From Halomonas sp. Bachu 37 (lineage in GTDB: Bacteria; Pseudomonadota; Gammaproteobacteria; Pseudomonadales; Halomonadaceae): a stretch of 64,000 bases of DNA. Below the pieces are notes generated by a model. It searched no databases. It had not been told where the DNA came from and worked only from the letters and a program-made list of their open reading frames with translations. The position numbers and the translations under genes were made by a program. Shown in pieces: positions 48,648 to 57,215 of this stretch. Within the stretch, counting starts at the first letter, position 1. Each line of letters starts with the position of its first letter. The stretch is taken from assembly GCF_039691755.1 (NCBI RefSeq), contig NZ_CP137552.1, positions 3,224,001 through 3,288,000 on the forward strand, given 5' to 3'.

Positions 48648-49157
48648 CTAGGCTCGGTGACCTACCGTCACGGCCTGGGTAGGACAGTTCTCGACGCAGG
48701 CACCGCACCCCGTACAGGCTTCGGTTTCCACCGTGGGTTCGGGCACCCGATGGGTGTTGAAATGAAAGCGGATCGCCCCGACCTCGCAACTCTCGCCGCA
48801 GTTACGGCAGTAGACACCTTCCAGCCCCAGGCAGCCTTGACCGATCGTGGCGACGTAATCCCACGCTGGTTCCCGGGTATGGTCAAAGGCTCCGGCCTCG
48901 CAAGCCTGCTCGCAGGCACCGCAAAAGGTGCATTCACCGCGATTGAAATCGATTTCGGGAAAGCCGCCATCACCACGAACGATGATGCCGGTTTCACAGG
49001 CACTCCCGCAGTCACCACACTGGGTGCAACGGGCGATGAAGTGCTTCTCCTCAAGCGACCAGGGTGGCCGCAACGCCGGCGGGTGGTCGGCCCGGCGGCC
49101 AAACAGCAGAGCCCGCTTCGAGCGGTTCACCGGCGTCGAGTTGGCTGTTTTCATCAT
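48648..49157 (-). CDS. napF: Ferredoxin-type protein NapF
   Basis: A protein of 169 residues with four groups of cysteines: CTQCGDCGSACE, CTFCGACEQACE, CRNCGESCE and CTGCGACVENCP. This makes three to four [4Fe-4S] sites, as in NapF, a cytoplasmic protein that helps maturation of NapA. It is preceded by napE with 11 bases between. The ATG at 49157 (MMKTANS) follows GGGGGCCGCC. Confidence 0.92.
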   Translation of the reverse strand: MMKTANSTPVNRSKRALLFGRRADHPPALRPPWSLEEKHFIARCTQCGDCGSACETGIIVRGDGGFPEIDFNRGECTFCGACEQACEAGAFDHTREPAWDYVATIGQGCLGLEGVYCRNCGESCEVGAIRFHFNTHRVPEPTVETEACTGCGACVENCPTQAVTVGHRA

Positions 49158-49168
49158 GGCGGCCCCCG

Positions 49169-49357
49169 CTATCCCGGTGGGCCGGGAGGCCCGGTGAAGA
49201 TCTGGAAGATCCACACCAGAAAACCATAACCGGACACCACCAGCACGGCGAGGATCGGAAACAGGATCCCGGCCAGAAAAAGGAAGACGAGCAGCTCACG
49301 TCTTTTCTCTCGTTTATCCTCGGTTCTTTCCTCAGTTCTTTGCATAAGTAAACTCAC
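49169..49357 (-). CDS. napE: NapE small membrane protein
   Basis: A protein of 62 residues. A charged N-terminus (EERTEDKREKRRELLVF) leads into one membrane helix (FLFLAGILFPILAVLVVSGY) and a FLVWIFQIFTGPPGPP end, typical for NapE of unknown role. The start is a GTG at 49357 with AGGAG ten bases upstream; an in-frame ATG at 49345 is the alternative. It is the first gene of napEFDABC. Confidence 0.88.
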   Translation of the reverse strand: MSLLMQRTEERTEDKREKRRELLVFLFLAGILFPILAVLVVSGYGFLVWIFQIFTGPPGPPG

Positions 49358-49440
49358 CGCAACGCGACTCCTTGTACTACCTTAGGAATCATCAGCGCCG
49401 CTGACAACCTCGTTTTTTGCCAGTGTTTCGCTTCTTTTTC

Positions 49441-49455
49441 TGACAAATTCTGTCA
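49441..49455. promoter_or_regulatory. Inverted repeat TGACA-N5-TGTCA between nap and the DUF4142-like gene
   Basis: TGACAAATTCTGTCA is a perfect dyad with 5-bp arms, centred 91 bases upstream of the napE start and 29 bases upstream of the opposite gene. I cannot assign it to a known regulator; it does not match the FNR consensus. A candidate operator for either gene. Confidence 0.5.
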
Positions 49456-49476
49456 AACGATGACCAGGAGCTTGCA

Positions 49477-50013
49477 ATGAGAATGGTTTACCAACCTGTC
49501 GGGATCTTGCTGGGCACACTGACGTTCGCGGCAGCGACATTTGCCACGGCTGACGAGAGCGCATCATCCGATCCCATGAGTCGGCTCAGCCAATTTCATC
49601 AGCATCAGCAAACCTTGGGTTTACTGGCCCAAGAGCGGGCCGACGCCGATGAAATCAGCGAGCTGGCGGAAGAGTTCGCCGTGGATCATGGGATTCTCGA
49701 AGAGTGGCTGAACGAGGCCGGGCATTCGTCGCCCCCGTCTGATGAAAGCTCGACAGGCTACAGCGCGGGAGAGAACGAGGCCTATACGACACTGCAGAGA
49801 CAGCAGGGAGCCGAGTTCGACAGCCAGTTTCTCGCCTATCAGGAGGATATCCACCGCCAGGCGCTGGAGTATCTGGAGAAAAACCGCCCCGAAAGCATCG
49901 AGCAGTCCGAGCAGGCGAATCATCTGAAAGTGACCCATGAAACATTGCGCCGGCATCTTGGGATGCTGCAGAACCAGCGCCAGGAAGGCGATAACCCATC
50001 GTCAGATGAGTGA
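49477..50013 (+). CDS. DUF4142-like periplasmic protein
   Basis: A protein of 178 residues with a signal peptide ending ATFATA. The helical pattern LGLLAQERADADEISELAEE-FAVDH and GAEFDSQFLAYQEDIHRQAL with HLKVTHETLRRHLG resembles DUF4142 proteins, whose HD-rich helices form a ferritin-like bundle. This is a remembered pattern rather than a firm family assignment. It is divergent from the nap operon. Role unknown. Confidence 0.6.
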   Translation: MRMVYQPVGILLGTLTFAAATFATADESASSDPMSRLSQFHQHQQTLGLLAQERADADEISELAEEFAVDHGILEEWLNEAGHSSPPSDESSTGYSAGENEAYTTLQRQQGAEFDSQFLAYQEDIHRQALEYLEKNRPESIEQSEQANHLKVTHETLRRHLGMLQNQRQEGDNPSSDE

Positions 50014-50218
50014 CTCCAGCCGGGCGCCAAGCCATCCTGGGCTCTGAATCAATACTCATGACGCTGGATTAACCTTATGTCTAGTGAAGGGATCGGTTCT
50101 TCGGGTTTACATGTGGAAGTATTTTCCACAAAATCGTGACATGCTGGTTGAGTGATGCCACTCCCGCTTATCTTGCGCCCGGCACAAGCCGACCGCCGAC
50201 GAACATGAGGAGCCCTCT

Positions 50219-52393
50219 ATGTCCCAACGTATCTCTCGCCATCGCCTGCAGATGGCCGCTGAGCTGGACCGCTTCATTACCGAGCAAGCCCTGCCGGGCA
50301 CCGGAGTCGATGCGGATGCTTTCTGGGCCGGAGTCGATGCCCTGTTTCATGACTTGACTCCCCGCAACCGCAGCCTGTTGGAAAAGCGCGAGGAGCTGCA
50401 GCAGAAACTGGATAGCTGGCACCGGGAAAATCCCGGCCCGGTCAGGGATATGTCGGCTTATCGCGGTTTCCTCAAGGAGATCGGTTACCTGGTGGAAGCG
50501 CCGAGTAGCGTTACTACCACCACCGCCAATGTCGACCGCGAGATCGCCATCCAGGCCGGCCCGCAGCTGGTAGTGCCGGTAAGCAACGCCCGCTATGCGC
50601 TGAACGCCGCCAATGCCCGTTGGGGCAGCCTGTACGATGCCCTCTACGGCACCGACGCCATTTCCGAGGAAGACGGCGCGGAAAAGAGCAGCGAGTACAA
50701 TCCCAAGCGCGGCGAAAAGGTCATCGCCTACGCCCGTGGCGTGCTCGATCGTGCCGCTCCTCTGGCCACCGGCTCGCACCGTGATGCAGTGAAATACCTG
50801 CTACGTGACGGCCATCTGATCGTCACGCTGGAAGGCGGCCGCGAAACCGGGCTGAAGGATTCCGGCAAGCTGATCGGCTTTACCGGCGATGCCGCCAAGC
50901 CCGAGTCCATCCTGCTGACCAATAACGGTCTGCATCTGGAAATCCAGATCGATCCGACCCACCCCATCGGCAAGACCGATCCGGCGGGCGTCAAGGATCT
51001 GGTGGTGGAAGCTGCGCTGACCACCATCATGGACTGCGAAGACTCCGTCGCCGCCGTGGACGCCGAAGATAAAGTGGGCGTTTACAGCAACTGGATGGGC
51101 CTGATGAAAGGCGATCTTGAAGAGCGGATCGACAAGGGCGGCAAGACCATCACGCGCCAGCTACACGCCGACCGTACCTGGCAGACCACCGATGGCAACG
51201 CCATCACCCTGCCGGGGCGTTCGTTGATGTTCGTGCGTAACGTCGGCCACCTGATGACCACGCCGGCAGTGCTGGACGCCGACGGTAACGAGCTGCCGGA
51301 AGGCATTCTCGACTGCTTGATGACCTCGCTTCTGGCCCTGCACGACCTGAAAAAGGATGCCGACCAGCCGCGCAATTCGCGCACCGGTTCGGTCTACATC
51401 GTCAAGCCCAAGATGCACGGCCCGGAAGAAGTCGCCTTCTCCAACGAGCTCTTCTCCCGCGTGGAAGACCTGCTAGGCATGACCCGCGACACGCTGAAGA
51501 TGGGCATCATGGACGAGGAGCGCCGCACCACGGTCAACCTCAAGGCGTGTATCAGCGAGGCGGCTTCTCGCGTGGTGTTCATCAACACCGGCTTCCTCGA
51601 CCGTACCGGTGACGAGATGCACACCGCCATGGAAGCCGGCGCGATGATCCGCAAGGGTGACATGAAGGGCGCTGCCTGGATCGGCGCCTACGAGCGCAAT
51701 AACGTTCTCGTCGGCCTGGATTGCGGGTTACGCGGTCGCGCCCAGATCGGCAAGGGCATGTGGGCCATGCCGGACCTGATGCACAACATGCTGGAGCAGA
51801 AAATCGGCCACCCGAAGGCCGGCGCCAATACCGCCTGGGTGCCCTCGCCTACCGCCGCCACCCTGCATGCGCTGCACTACCATCAGGTCAATGTCGGCGA
51901 CATCCAGCGCGAGCTGGAAAGCCAGGGTGAAGTGGACCTGCTGGACGATCTGCTCACCGTGCCGGTGGCCGAAGACACCAACTGGTCTGATGAGGAAATT
52001 CAGCAGGAGCTGGATAACAACTGCCAGGGCATCCTCGGCTACGTGGTTCGTTGGGTGGAGCACGGAGTGGGTTGTTCCAAGGTACCGGATATTCACGATA
52101 TCGGCCTGATGGAAGACCGCGCCACGCTGCGTATCTCCAGCCAGCACATTGCCAACTGGCTGCACCATGGCATCGTCGACACGCCGCGTGTCGAAGAGAC
52201 CCTCAAGCGCATGGCCAAGGTGGTCGACGAGCAGAACGCAGGCGATCCGACCTATACTGCCATGAGCGCGGACTTCTCCGCCTCCACGGCGTTCAAGGCG
52301 GCATCCGACCTGATCTTCAAGGGCCGCGTTCAGCCGTCTGGCTACACCGAGCCGCTGCTCCACGAGTGGCGCCAGGTACACAAGGCGAAGTAA
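50219..52393 (+). CDS. glcB: Malate synthase G
   Basis: A protein of 724 residues, as E. coli GlcB (723). It condenses glyoxylate and acetyl-CoA to malate. Conserved blocks are [57 protein letters not shown], [17 protein letters not shown] and [18 protein letters not shown]; the glyoxylate-binding arginine is in the [10 protein letters not shown] region. The ATG at 50219 follows GAGGAGCC. It stands alone; no glycolate oxidase genes are adjacent. Confidence 0.97.
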   Translation: MSQRISRHRLQMAAELDRFITEQALPGTGVDADAFWAGVDALFHDLTPRNRSLLEKREELQQKLDSWHRENPGPVRDMSAYRGFLKEIGYLVEAPSSVTTTTANVDREIAIQAGPQLVVPVSNARYALNAANARWGSLYDALYGTDAISEEDGAEKSSEYNPKRGEKVIAYARGVLDRAAPLATGSHRDAVKYLLRDGHLIVTLEGGRETGLKDSGKLIGFTGDAAKPESILLTNNGLHLEIQIDPTHPIGKTDPAGVKDLVVEAALTTIMDCEDSVAAVDAEDKVGVYSNWMGLMKGDLEERIDKGGKTITRQLHADRTWQTTDGNAITLPGRSLMFVRNVGHLMTTPAVLDADGNELPEGILDCLMTSLLALHDLKKDADQPRNSRTGSVYIVKPKMHGPEEVAFSNELFSRVEDLLGMTRDTLKMGIMDEERRTTVNLKACISEAASRVVFINTGFLDRTGDEMHTAMEAGAMIRKGDMKGAAWIGAYERNNVLVGLDCGLRGRAQIGKGMWAMPDLMHNMLEQKIGHPKAGANTAWVPSPTAATLHALHYHQVNVGDIQRELESQGEVDLLDDLLTVPVAEDTNWSDEEIQQELDNNCQGILGYVVRWVEHGVGCSKVPDIHDIGLMEDRATLRISSQHIANWLHHGIVDTPRVEETLKRMAKVVDEQNAGDPTYTAMSADFSASTAFKAASDLIFKGRVQPSGYTEPLLHEWRQVHKAK

Positions 52394-52509
52394 GTCTTGA
52401 ATCGACCACGCTAGGCGATGCTAGGGGCCTAGGGTGCTCATGAGGCAAATCGACTACCGGCTGCAAACTCAGTTATTGATGGGTTTGGAGCCGGTAGAAG
52501 AGAAGATAG

Positions 52510-53811
52510 CTATAAATTGGCCTCTACCATCAACCCACCCACCAGCGCATTGTCGGTATCGTTCACACCGCCCGGGTGGATGACGTACTGCAGATTGGGG
52601 CGCAACACCAGCCAGTCGGCCACATGAAATCCGTAATAGATCTCGGCGTTGTACTCCTCGCTCTGTGCCGGACGCGGACCCGGAGAGGCTTGACCGCCTG
52701 ACGCATCGCGGCGCATGTAGGTATCGTAGTGCTCGTTGACGTTGGCCCAGGCCAGACCGATGCCGAAATCATCTTTGGGGCGGGCATCGAAAGGTCCTTT
52801 GTACTGCATCCCGATCGAAACGTACTTGTCGATATAGGCCGTGTCCCGATCGTTCCACGTGCTCATGGAAAACAGCGACAATCCCCGCGAGACATCATCG
52901 TCACGAGTAGTGATCTGCTGGTCCACCACGTAGTAAAGCCCCATGCGATAGCTCTGCGTGGCATCTTCCCGGTCAGCCGTGTAATCCGTGGCACCGGCCG
53001 TGCTGTAGTAACCCCCGATCTTGTACTGTCCAGGTAGTGAATCGCTGCCCAGTTCGGGTGTCCAGCCGAACTCCACGGGAATCAAGGCGCCGGTGGTACC
53101 GCTGTGCTTGAGGTCCAGACCATTATCGGGATCGAGATTGGAGGGGTTGAGGTCGAACAGACCCATCTGCACGTAATGCTCGCCGGTGGCGTTCCACCTG
53201 ACACGTGTTGCCCACTGGCTGACCGGCCAGTTGTACCAGATGGAACCCGCCTGGTTGCCCGGCTGGGCGCTGCCCAGATAAAGATTCTGGAAGCGGCTGT
53301 CGAACGTGGCGAAGTCGTCGCTGACCGGAATACGCCCGAGCTTGACGTCCAGCGCCTCGTCGAAAAACTGCTGCCGATACCAGAGCTGGGTAATACGAGT
53401 GACGTTGCCGCGACCATAGACCTCCTGAACCGACGAGACGCTACCGCTCTCCGGATAGACCAGACGATCCGTAGTGAGATTGTCTCCGTTGCGATTGGTC
53501 AGGGTGAATTGAAAGCTGGCATTCGGCAGGCCGAACAACGTATCGAGGTCAAATGAAATGCCGGTCGTCCACTGGTCGCTATAGCGCACCGTTCGATCAC
53601 GGTTATAGCCACCATGAGCATTCCATGCCGACTCCGAAATATAGCCAAGGTTGAATTCCACACCCTGTTGCTCAAGGCTGCTGCGTTTGCCGTTCCAGTC
53701 GCCGAGCATCCAGGCCGAGCTCGAATCGAAAATGGAATTCGCCTGAACCGGACTAAAGACGGCCCATAAGCCAAGCGTCATCACCCCATAACGAAGCCCG
53801 TTGCTTGCCAT
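52510..53811 (-). CDS. OprB-type carbohydrate-selective porin
   Basis: An outer-membrane protein of 433 residues with a signal peptide ending FSPVQA. The N-terminal MLGDWNGKRSSLEQQGVEFN and GISFDLDTLFGLPNASFQFT are the OprB family signature, and the final strand is GGLMVEANL. Members take up glucose and other sugars. The ATG at 53811 (MASNGLRYGV) has GGGGGA upstream; an extension of 28 codons is unlikely. It is convergent with glcB and divergent from the repeat-protein gene. Confidence 0.88.
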   Translation of the reverse strand: MASNGLRYGVMTLGLWAVFSPVQANSIFDSSSAWMLGDWNGKRSSLEQQGVEFNLGYISESAWNAHGGYNRDRTVRYSDQWTTGISFDLDTLFGLPNASFQFTLTNRNGDNLTTDRLVYPESGSVSSVQEVYGRGNVTRITQLWYRQQFFDEALDVKLGRIPVSDDFATFDSRFQNLYLGSAQPGNQAGSIWYNWPVSQWATRVRWNATGEHYVQMGLFDLNPSNLDPDNGLDLKHSGTTGALIPVEFGWTPELGSDSLPGQYKIGGYYSTAGATDYTADREDATQSYRMGLYYVVDQQITTRDDDVSRGLSLFSMSTWNDRDTAYIDKYVSIGMQYKGPFDARPKDDFGIGLAWANVNEHYDTYMRRDASGGQASPGPRPAQSEEYNAEIYYGFHVADWLVLRPNLQYVIHPGGVNDTDNALVGGLMVEANL

Positions 53812-54189
53812 AACTATCCCCCAACTCACCAGTCGTCCTGTCTCCCGAGCGTCAAGCGCATGGCTGCGATATACGATCCCGGCGTCGAGAAACACGTAAC
53901 CGAAGGCCTCGAAGCCAAGCGGTGATAGAAGGGTAGCCCATGTCGCTGGCTTCGAGCAGCCAGTACTCCTATTAACTTTCTAATAAAAACCGTGTTATTG
54001 GATTAAATTCGTCAAGTCTACGACCTGTTAAACCTAACACTATTTCATGTGCCCAAATTGTTTTAAAAAAATACCGCGCGATGATTTTTAATTTTCAGAA
54101 ATGGTGGCTAGCTTGTGTGTTGTATGGCTTGGTCATGACCAGCCAACGGCCAGGCTTCAGTTTCGTTTAATGACTAAAGGAGCATAGTC
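53812..54189. other. AT-rich intergenic region between the porin and the repeat-protein gene
   Basis: A 378-base stretch without a gene. The part 53960-54120 is clearly richer in A and T than the neighbours and should contain the divergent promoters. TGGTCATGACCA at 54130-54141 is a perfect 12-bp palindrome and may be an operator. The ribosome site AAAGGAGC is at 54176. Confidence 0.55.
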
Positions 54190-54855
54190 ATGTTCAAGAA
54201 GCTTTTAATCACAACAGCCATCTCAACCGCACTGGCAACTTCCGGGTCCGCTATGGCACAGCAGTGGGACCAGGACAATCAATGGCAGGATCGGGATCGC
54301 TACAGCCAGGATAACCGCTGGAACGATGATCAGAACCGCCAGGACAATCAGTGGCGCGACGATCAGGACCGCTTCAATCAGGACAACCGCTGGCGCGACG
54401 ATCAGAACCGTCAGGACAATCAGTGGCGCGACGACCGGGACCGCTACAATCAGGACAACCGCTGGCGCGACGATCAGAACCGTCAGGATAACCAGTGGCG
54501 CGACGACAACCGGGGCCGTCAGGACAACCAGTGGCGCGACGACAACCGGGGCCGCCAGGACAACCAATGGCGCGACGACAACCGGGGCCGCGATAACCAG
54601 TGGCGCGACGACAATCGGGGCCGCGATAACCAATGGCGCGACGACAACCGCGGCAACGATAACCAGTGGCGCGACGACAACCGGGGCCGCGACAATAACC
54701 AATGGCGCGATGACAACCGGGGCCGCGACAATAACCAATGGCGCGACGACAACCGCGGCAACGATAACCAGTGGCGCGACGATCAGAACCGCTACAATCA
54801 GGACAATCAGTGGCGCGATCAAGACAGCAATCGTTATAACCAGAACCGCAACTAA
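54190..54855 (+). CDS. Secreted low-complexity protein built of DNQWRDD repeats
   Basis: A protein of 221 residues. A signal peptide (FKKLLITTAISTALATSGSA) is followed, from about residue 29, by units rich in Asp, Asn, Arg, Gln and Trp. WRDD occurs 13 times, mainly as DNQWRDDNRGR of 11-12 residues; there is one early variant WNDD and a late WRDQD. It has no cysteine and hardly any lysine after the signal. The mature protein should be disordered and highly charged with evenly spaced tryptophans. Function is not known; possibilities are cell-surface or matrix roles, or metal or nucleic-acid binding. The next gene has a related signal peptide, so the two may act together. Confidence 0.82.
   Translation: MFKKLLITTAISTALATSGSAMAQQWDQDNQWQDRDRYSQDNRWNDDQNRQDNQWRDDQDRFNQDNRWRDDQNRQDNQWRDDRDRYNQDNRWRDDQNRQDNQWRDDNRGRQDNQWRDDNRGRQDNQWRDDNRGRDNQWRDDNRGRDNQWRDDNRGNDNQWRDDNRGRDNNQWRDDNRGRDNNQWRDDNRGNDNQWRDDQNRYNQDNQWRDQDSNRYNQNRN
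54274..54822 (+). repeat. 33-36-bp coding tandem repeats
   Basis: The coding units contain the core CAGTGGCGCGACGAC, usually 33 bases apart (36 where one Gln or Asn codon is added). The units are close to identical at the DNA level between 54490 and 54780, which suggests recent expansion and easy gain or loss of units. Confidence 0.9.
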
Positions 54856-54927
54856 GCCGGCTTGGCAGCCTATGAATAAGCATGGGCTGCCATGAATCAT
54901 GTAAACATTCGTTTTACCGGAGGCATC

Positions 54928-55728
54928 ATGTTCAAGCGACTGATTATTGCGACTGCCGTATCGACCGCGCTCGCGACAAACGTGGCGGTAGCACAGCAAG
55001 ACAACCGCAGCGGTAGCTACGGCTACGATAATTCCCAAAGAAACCAGCAAAGCTATCAATCACGAGATAACCAGGATCGTCAGCAATACCAGAATAATCG
55101 CTACAGCAGCGATTACGACCAAAGAGATCGTCAGCGTAACCAGGGATGGGAAGATCAGCGTCGTCAATATCAAAGCGATGACTATGACTATGGTTACGAC
55201 CGCGAAGACCGCCAACGCAGCCAGTCGCGGGATCAGCAAGATCGTCAGCAGTATCGCGGCGATAGCTATGGGTATGGCGACGAGCAGAGAAATCAGCAAA
55301 GCCGTCGCAATGACCAATCTCAAGGCTCCGATCAGCGGAGCTCCTATATCTTCCTGCAAGGTTACATCGAAGGTAAGGAAGAAGGTCTTGAGCAGGGTCT
55401 GGTGAGAGGTTATCGACAGGGCTACATGCAGGGTATGCATGATGCCGCTCGCAGCCAGAACACAAGCGGTAGCCAAGGCAGCAATCAGCAAGGTTCCACA
55501 AACCAGGGTTCTACTGGCCAAGGCTCTAACAGTCAGAGCGGCATGGGGAACTCAGGAACTCAGCGCCGCATGGGGGCAGAAAGCCAGACCCCGCCGACTC
55601 CCGTGGGTTCAGAAGACTCAGAGGGACCAGCCGACACGCTGAGGTCGGAAGCTCAAAATAATTCGGATAACAATGGTTCGAATTCAAATGGCTCGAATTC
55701 CAACGATTCGGATTCCGATGAAGATTAA
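54928..55728 (+). CDS. Secreted low-complexity protein, partner of the repeat protein
   Basis: A protein of 266 residues. Its signal peptide (FKRLIIATAVSTALATNVAV) is nearly the same as that of the upstream gene. The first half is rich in Gln, Arg, Asp, Tyr (DRQQYQNNRYSSDYDQRDRQ). A short ordered-looking core follows (YIFLQGYIEGKEEGLEQGL and VRGYRQGYMQGMHDAA, with glycine every four residues), then a Ser, Asn, Gly and Asp-rich tail. No family is recognised. The ATG at 54928 has CCGGAGG upstream and lies 73 bases after the previous gene; a strong terminator follows, so the two genes probably form one unit. Confidence 0.8.
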   Translation: MFKRLIIATAVSTALATNVAVAQQDNRSGSYGYDNSQRNQQSYQSRDNQDRQQYQNNRYSSDYDQRDRQRNQGWEDQRRQYQSDDYDYGYDREDRQRSQSRDQQDRQQYRGDSYGYGDEQRNQQSRRNDQSQGSDQRSSYIFLQGYIEGKEEGLEQGLVRGYRQGYMQGMHDAARSQNTSGSQGSNQQGSTNQGSTGQGSNSQSGMGNSGTQRRMGAESQTPPTPVGSEDSEGPADTLRSEAQNNSDNNGSNSNGSNSNDSDSDED

Positions 55729-55758
55729 AAACGCTGGACGCTAGAAGGCAAGTCTAAA

Positions 55759-55787
55759 AGGTGCATGTTTTCATGCACCTTTTTTTG
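55759..55787 (+). terminator. Terminator after the two low-complexity protein genes
   Basis: A 9-bp perfect stem AGGTGCATG / CATGCACCT with a TTTT loop is followed by eight T. Confidence 0.93.
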
Positions 55788-55926
55788 TGCCCGCTCGATG
55801 CTCACCACCTTATCGACAGACTCTGATGACCCGGAGACTGTCAGAAGTTATTCTTTTTCCGAGGCAAGCATTTCGAAACCCAGTTCACCTCTAGTCCCGC
55901 CATGGGCCAAAGACAGGAAAACAATA

Positions 55927-56343
55927 ATGACAGTGATGACTGCCGAGCAGATCGAGCATTTTCTGGATGAGGTATTTCCCCAGCGTATGGGCAGAATCGA
56001 AAGCGTGGGCGATATGAGCGCTACCATGCGCTTGACCATAGGTAATGAGCATCTACGCCCGGGGCCTCGGGTTTCCGGCCCCACCATGATGGGCTTTGCC
56101 GATGTCGCGTTATATGTCGCGATACTGGCTCAGATCGGCCCCGAAGCGATGGCGGTCACCTGCGATCTGAATTGCCACTTCCTACGCGCCGCCTCCGGCG
56201 AGCACGATATTATCGCCCATGCCAAGCTGATCAAGCTCGGCCGTCGCCTGGCGGTAGGGGAAGTGCAGATTTTCTCCGCAAGCGATGAAACACGCCCGGT
56301 CGTCCATGTGACCGCGAGCTACGCACTGCCCGACAAGGAGTAA
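55927..56343 (+). CDS. PaaI-family hotdog thioesterase
   Basis: A protein of 138 residues with the hotdog signature: RPGPRVSGPTMMGFADVALY in the N-terminal half and DLNCHFLRAASGEHDIIAHA with LIKLGRRLAVGEVQIFS in the second. These match PaaI/YdiI-like acyl-CoA thioesterases. The asparagine of DLNCHF and the PTMMGFAD region are the expected active-site area. The substrate is not known. The ATG at 55927 has AGGAAAA upstream. Confidence 0.85.
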   Translation: MTVMTAEQIEHFLDEVFPQRMGRIESVGDMSATMRLTIGNEHLRPGPRVSGPTMMGFADVALYVAILAQIGPEAMAVTCDLNCHFLRAASGEHDIIAHAKLIKLGRRLAVGEVQIFSASDETRPVVHVTASYALPDKE

Positions 56344-56407
56344 AGCAAGAGCGCCACAGCTACCCAGTGGCGCTCCCAGTTGCTCTGGCGTGCTGTCTCG
56401 AGTCCCT

Positions 56408-56845
56408 TCAAAGCGTCATGAAGGGTGAGTCTTTCTGATCGGTAAACGTGTACACCTCGTAGGGCTCTTTTTGAGGTCCCGGCATTCCCGGCGTTCCAAT
56501 CGGCATGCCGGCCAGGCCAATGCCGTCTACGTCGGGCTGCTGTTCGAATAGCGCTTCGACCGCCTCCATCGGTACATGACCTTCGATCCAGTACTCGCCG
56601 ATTTGGATGGTATGGCACGACCCCAGGCCGTAAGGCACGCCTGCCTGGAGCTTGATATCACCTAACTCGACATCATCAACAATCTTGACTTCCACACCCA
56701 ACTCTTCCAGATGGCGGGCATAGCCATCACAGCAGCCACACTGCGGGTTCTTGTACATCGTGGCTTCGTCGGGTAGCGCTGCCTGAACCGAGGCGGCCCC
56801 CAGCAACAGGGCACTCGAAATTACAGAAGCGGTTAAACGGTTCAT
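56408..56845 (-). CDS. DUF411 metal-binding protein
   Basis: A periplasmic protein of 145 residues with a signal peptide ending ASVQA. The DUF411 hallmark NPQCGCCDGYARHLEELG carries a CxCC site; further conserved parts are GSCHTIQIGEYWIEGHVP and GLAGMPIGTPGMPG. Members are linked to copper or other metal resistance and often accompany CopABCD. It starts inside the stop of the small membrane protein (ATGA overlap), so translation is coupled. The pair lies behind a MerR-type promoter. Confidence 0.9.
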   Translation of the reverse strand: MNRLTASVISSALLLGAASVQAALPDEATMYKNPQCGCCDGYARHLEELGVEVKIVDDVELGDIKLQAGVPYGLGSCHTIQIGEYWIEGHVPMEAVEALFEQQPDVDGIGLAGMPIGTPGMPGPQKEPYEVYTFTDQKDSPFMTL

Positions 56846-56991
56846 ATGCGATCTCCTAGTGGGGCACGGCTAAACAGGTATTTAGTGAGCGAGGCGATAC
56901 CTAACCCGATCAACAGTAGAAACGCTAAAGGCATGAGCCAACCAAACCAGCCCATGGAACCCATCAAAGCAAAGCAATCGGCATTCATCAT
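56842..56991 (-). CDS. Small membrane protein upstream of DUF411 gene
   Basis: A protein of 49 residues with one or two hydrophobic segments (SMGWFGWLMPLAFLLLIGLG) and a short basic end. I do not recognise a family. The ATG pair at 56988-56991 has GGAGG six bases upstream. Its stop overlaps the DUF411 start, so it is a real translated gene coupled to it. Because the DUF411 gene is metal-linked, this is probably a small partner in metal handling. Confidence 0.65.
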   Translation of the reverse strand: MMNADCFALMGSMGWFGWLMPLAFLLLIGLGIASLTKYLFSRAPLGDRI

Positions 56992-57040
56992 GGCAAGCCT
57001 CCGCGCAGCAACCAAAGCAACATGGCCTAACAATGTATGA

Positions 57041-57072
57041 AGCTTACAACCCTGGGGTTACCCCAAGGTCAA
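57041..57072 (-). promoter_or_regulatory. MerR-type (CueR-like) promoter of the DUF411 operon
   Basis: On the minus strand a -35 TTGACC and a -10-like TAAGCT are separated by 20 bases. The spacer holds the dyad ACCTTGGGGTAACCCCAGGGT (57049-57069; one mismatch), so the spacing is longer than for normal promoters. This is the hallmark of activation by a MerR-family metal sensor such as CueR. The ATG is 50 bases downstream. No MerR-family gene is in the window. Confidence 0.72.
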
Positions 57073-57215
57073 GTGACAGATAGCGCATTCAACATATTGG
57101 TTGTTACAGATCATTTTTTTCCCGTTGGGTTCAGGCGTGCTTCAGCTTAAGGCCGTACTTGCCACCACAACATTAGAGATGATGAATACTACTCAGGCCA
57201 AGTCGGGAGCAATGC

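Noticed and set aside
49358-49476. FNR site upstream of napE
   Set aside because: No TTGAT-N4-ATCAA-like sequence; the only dyad has a different sequence and spacing.
54274-54822. 33-bp repeats as a CRISPR array
   Set aside because: No unique spacers; the repeats are part of one open coding frame.
54223-55059. Long antisense and alternative-frame ORFs over the repeat gene (up to 278 residues, hydrophobic repeats)
   Set aside because: They arise because the 33-base unit has no stop codon in several frames. They lack ribosome sites and a sensible start, and the sense frame has a signal peptide and strong ribosome site.
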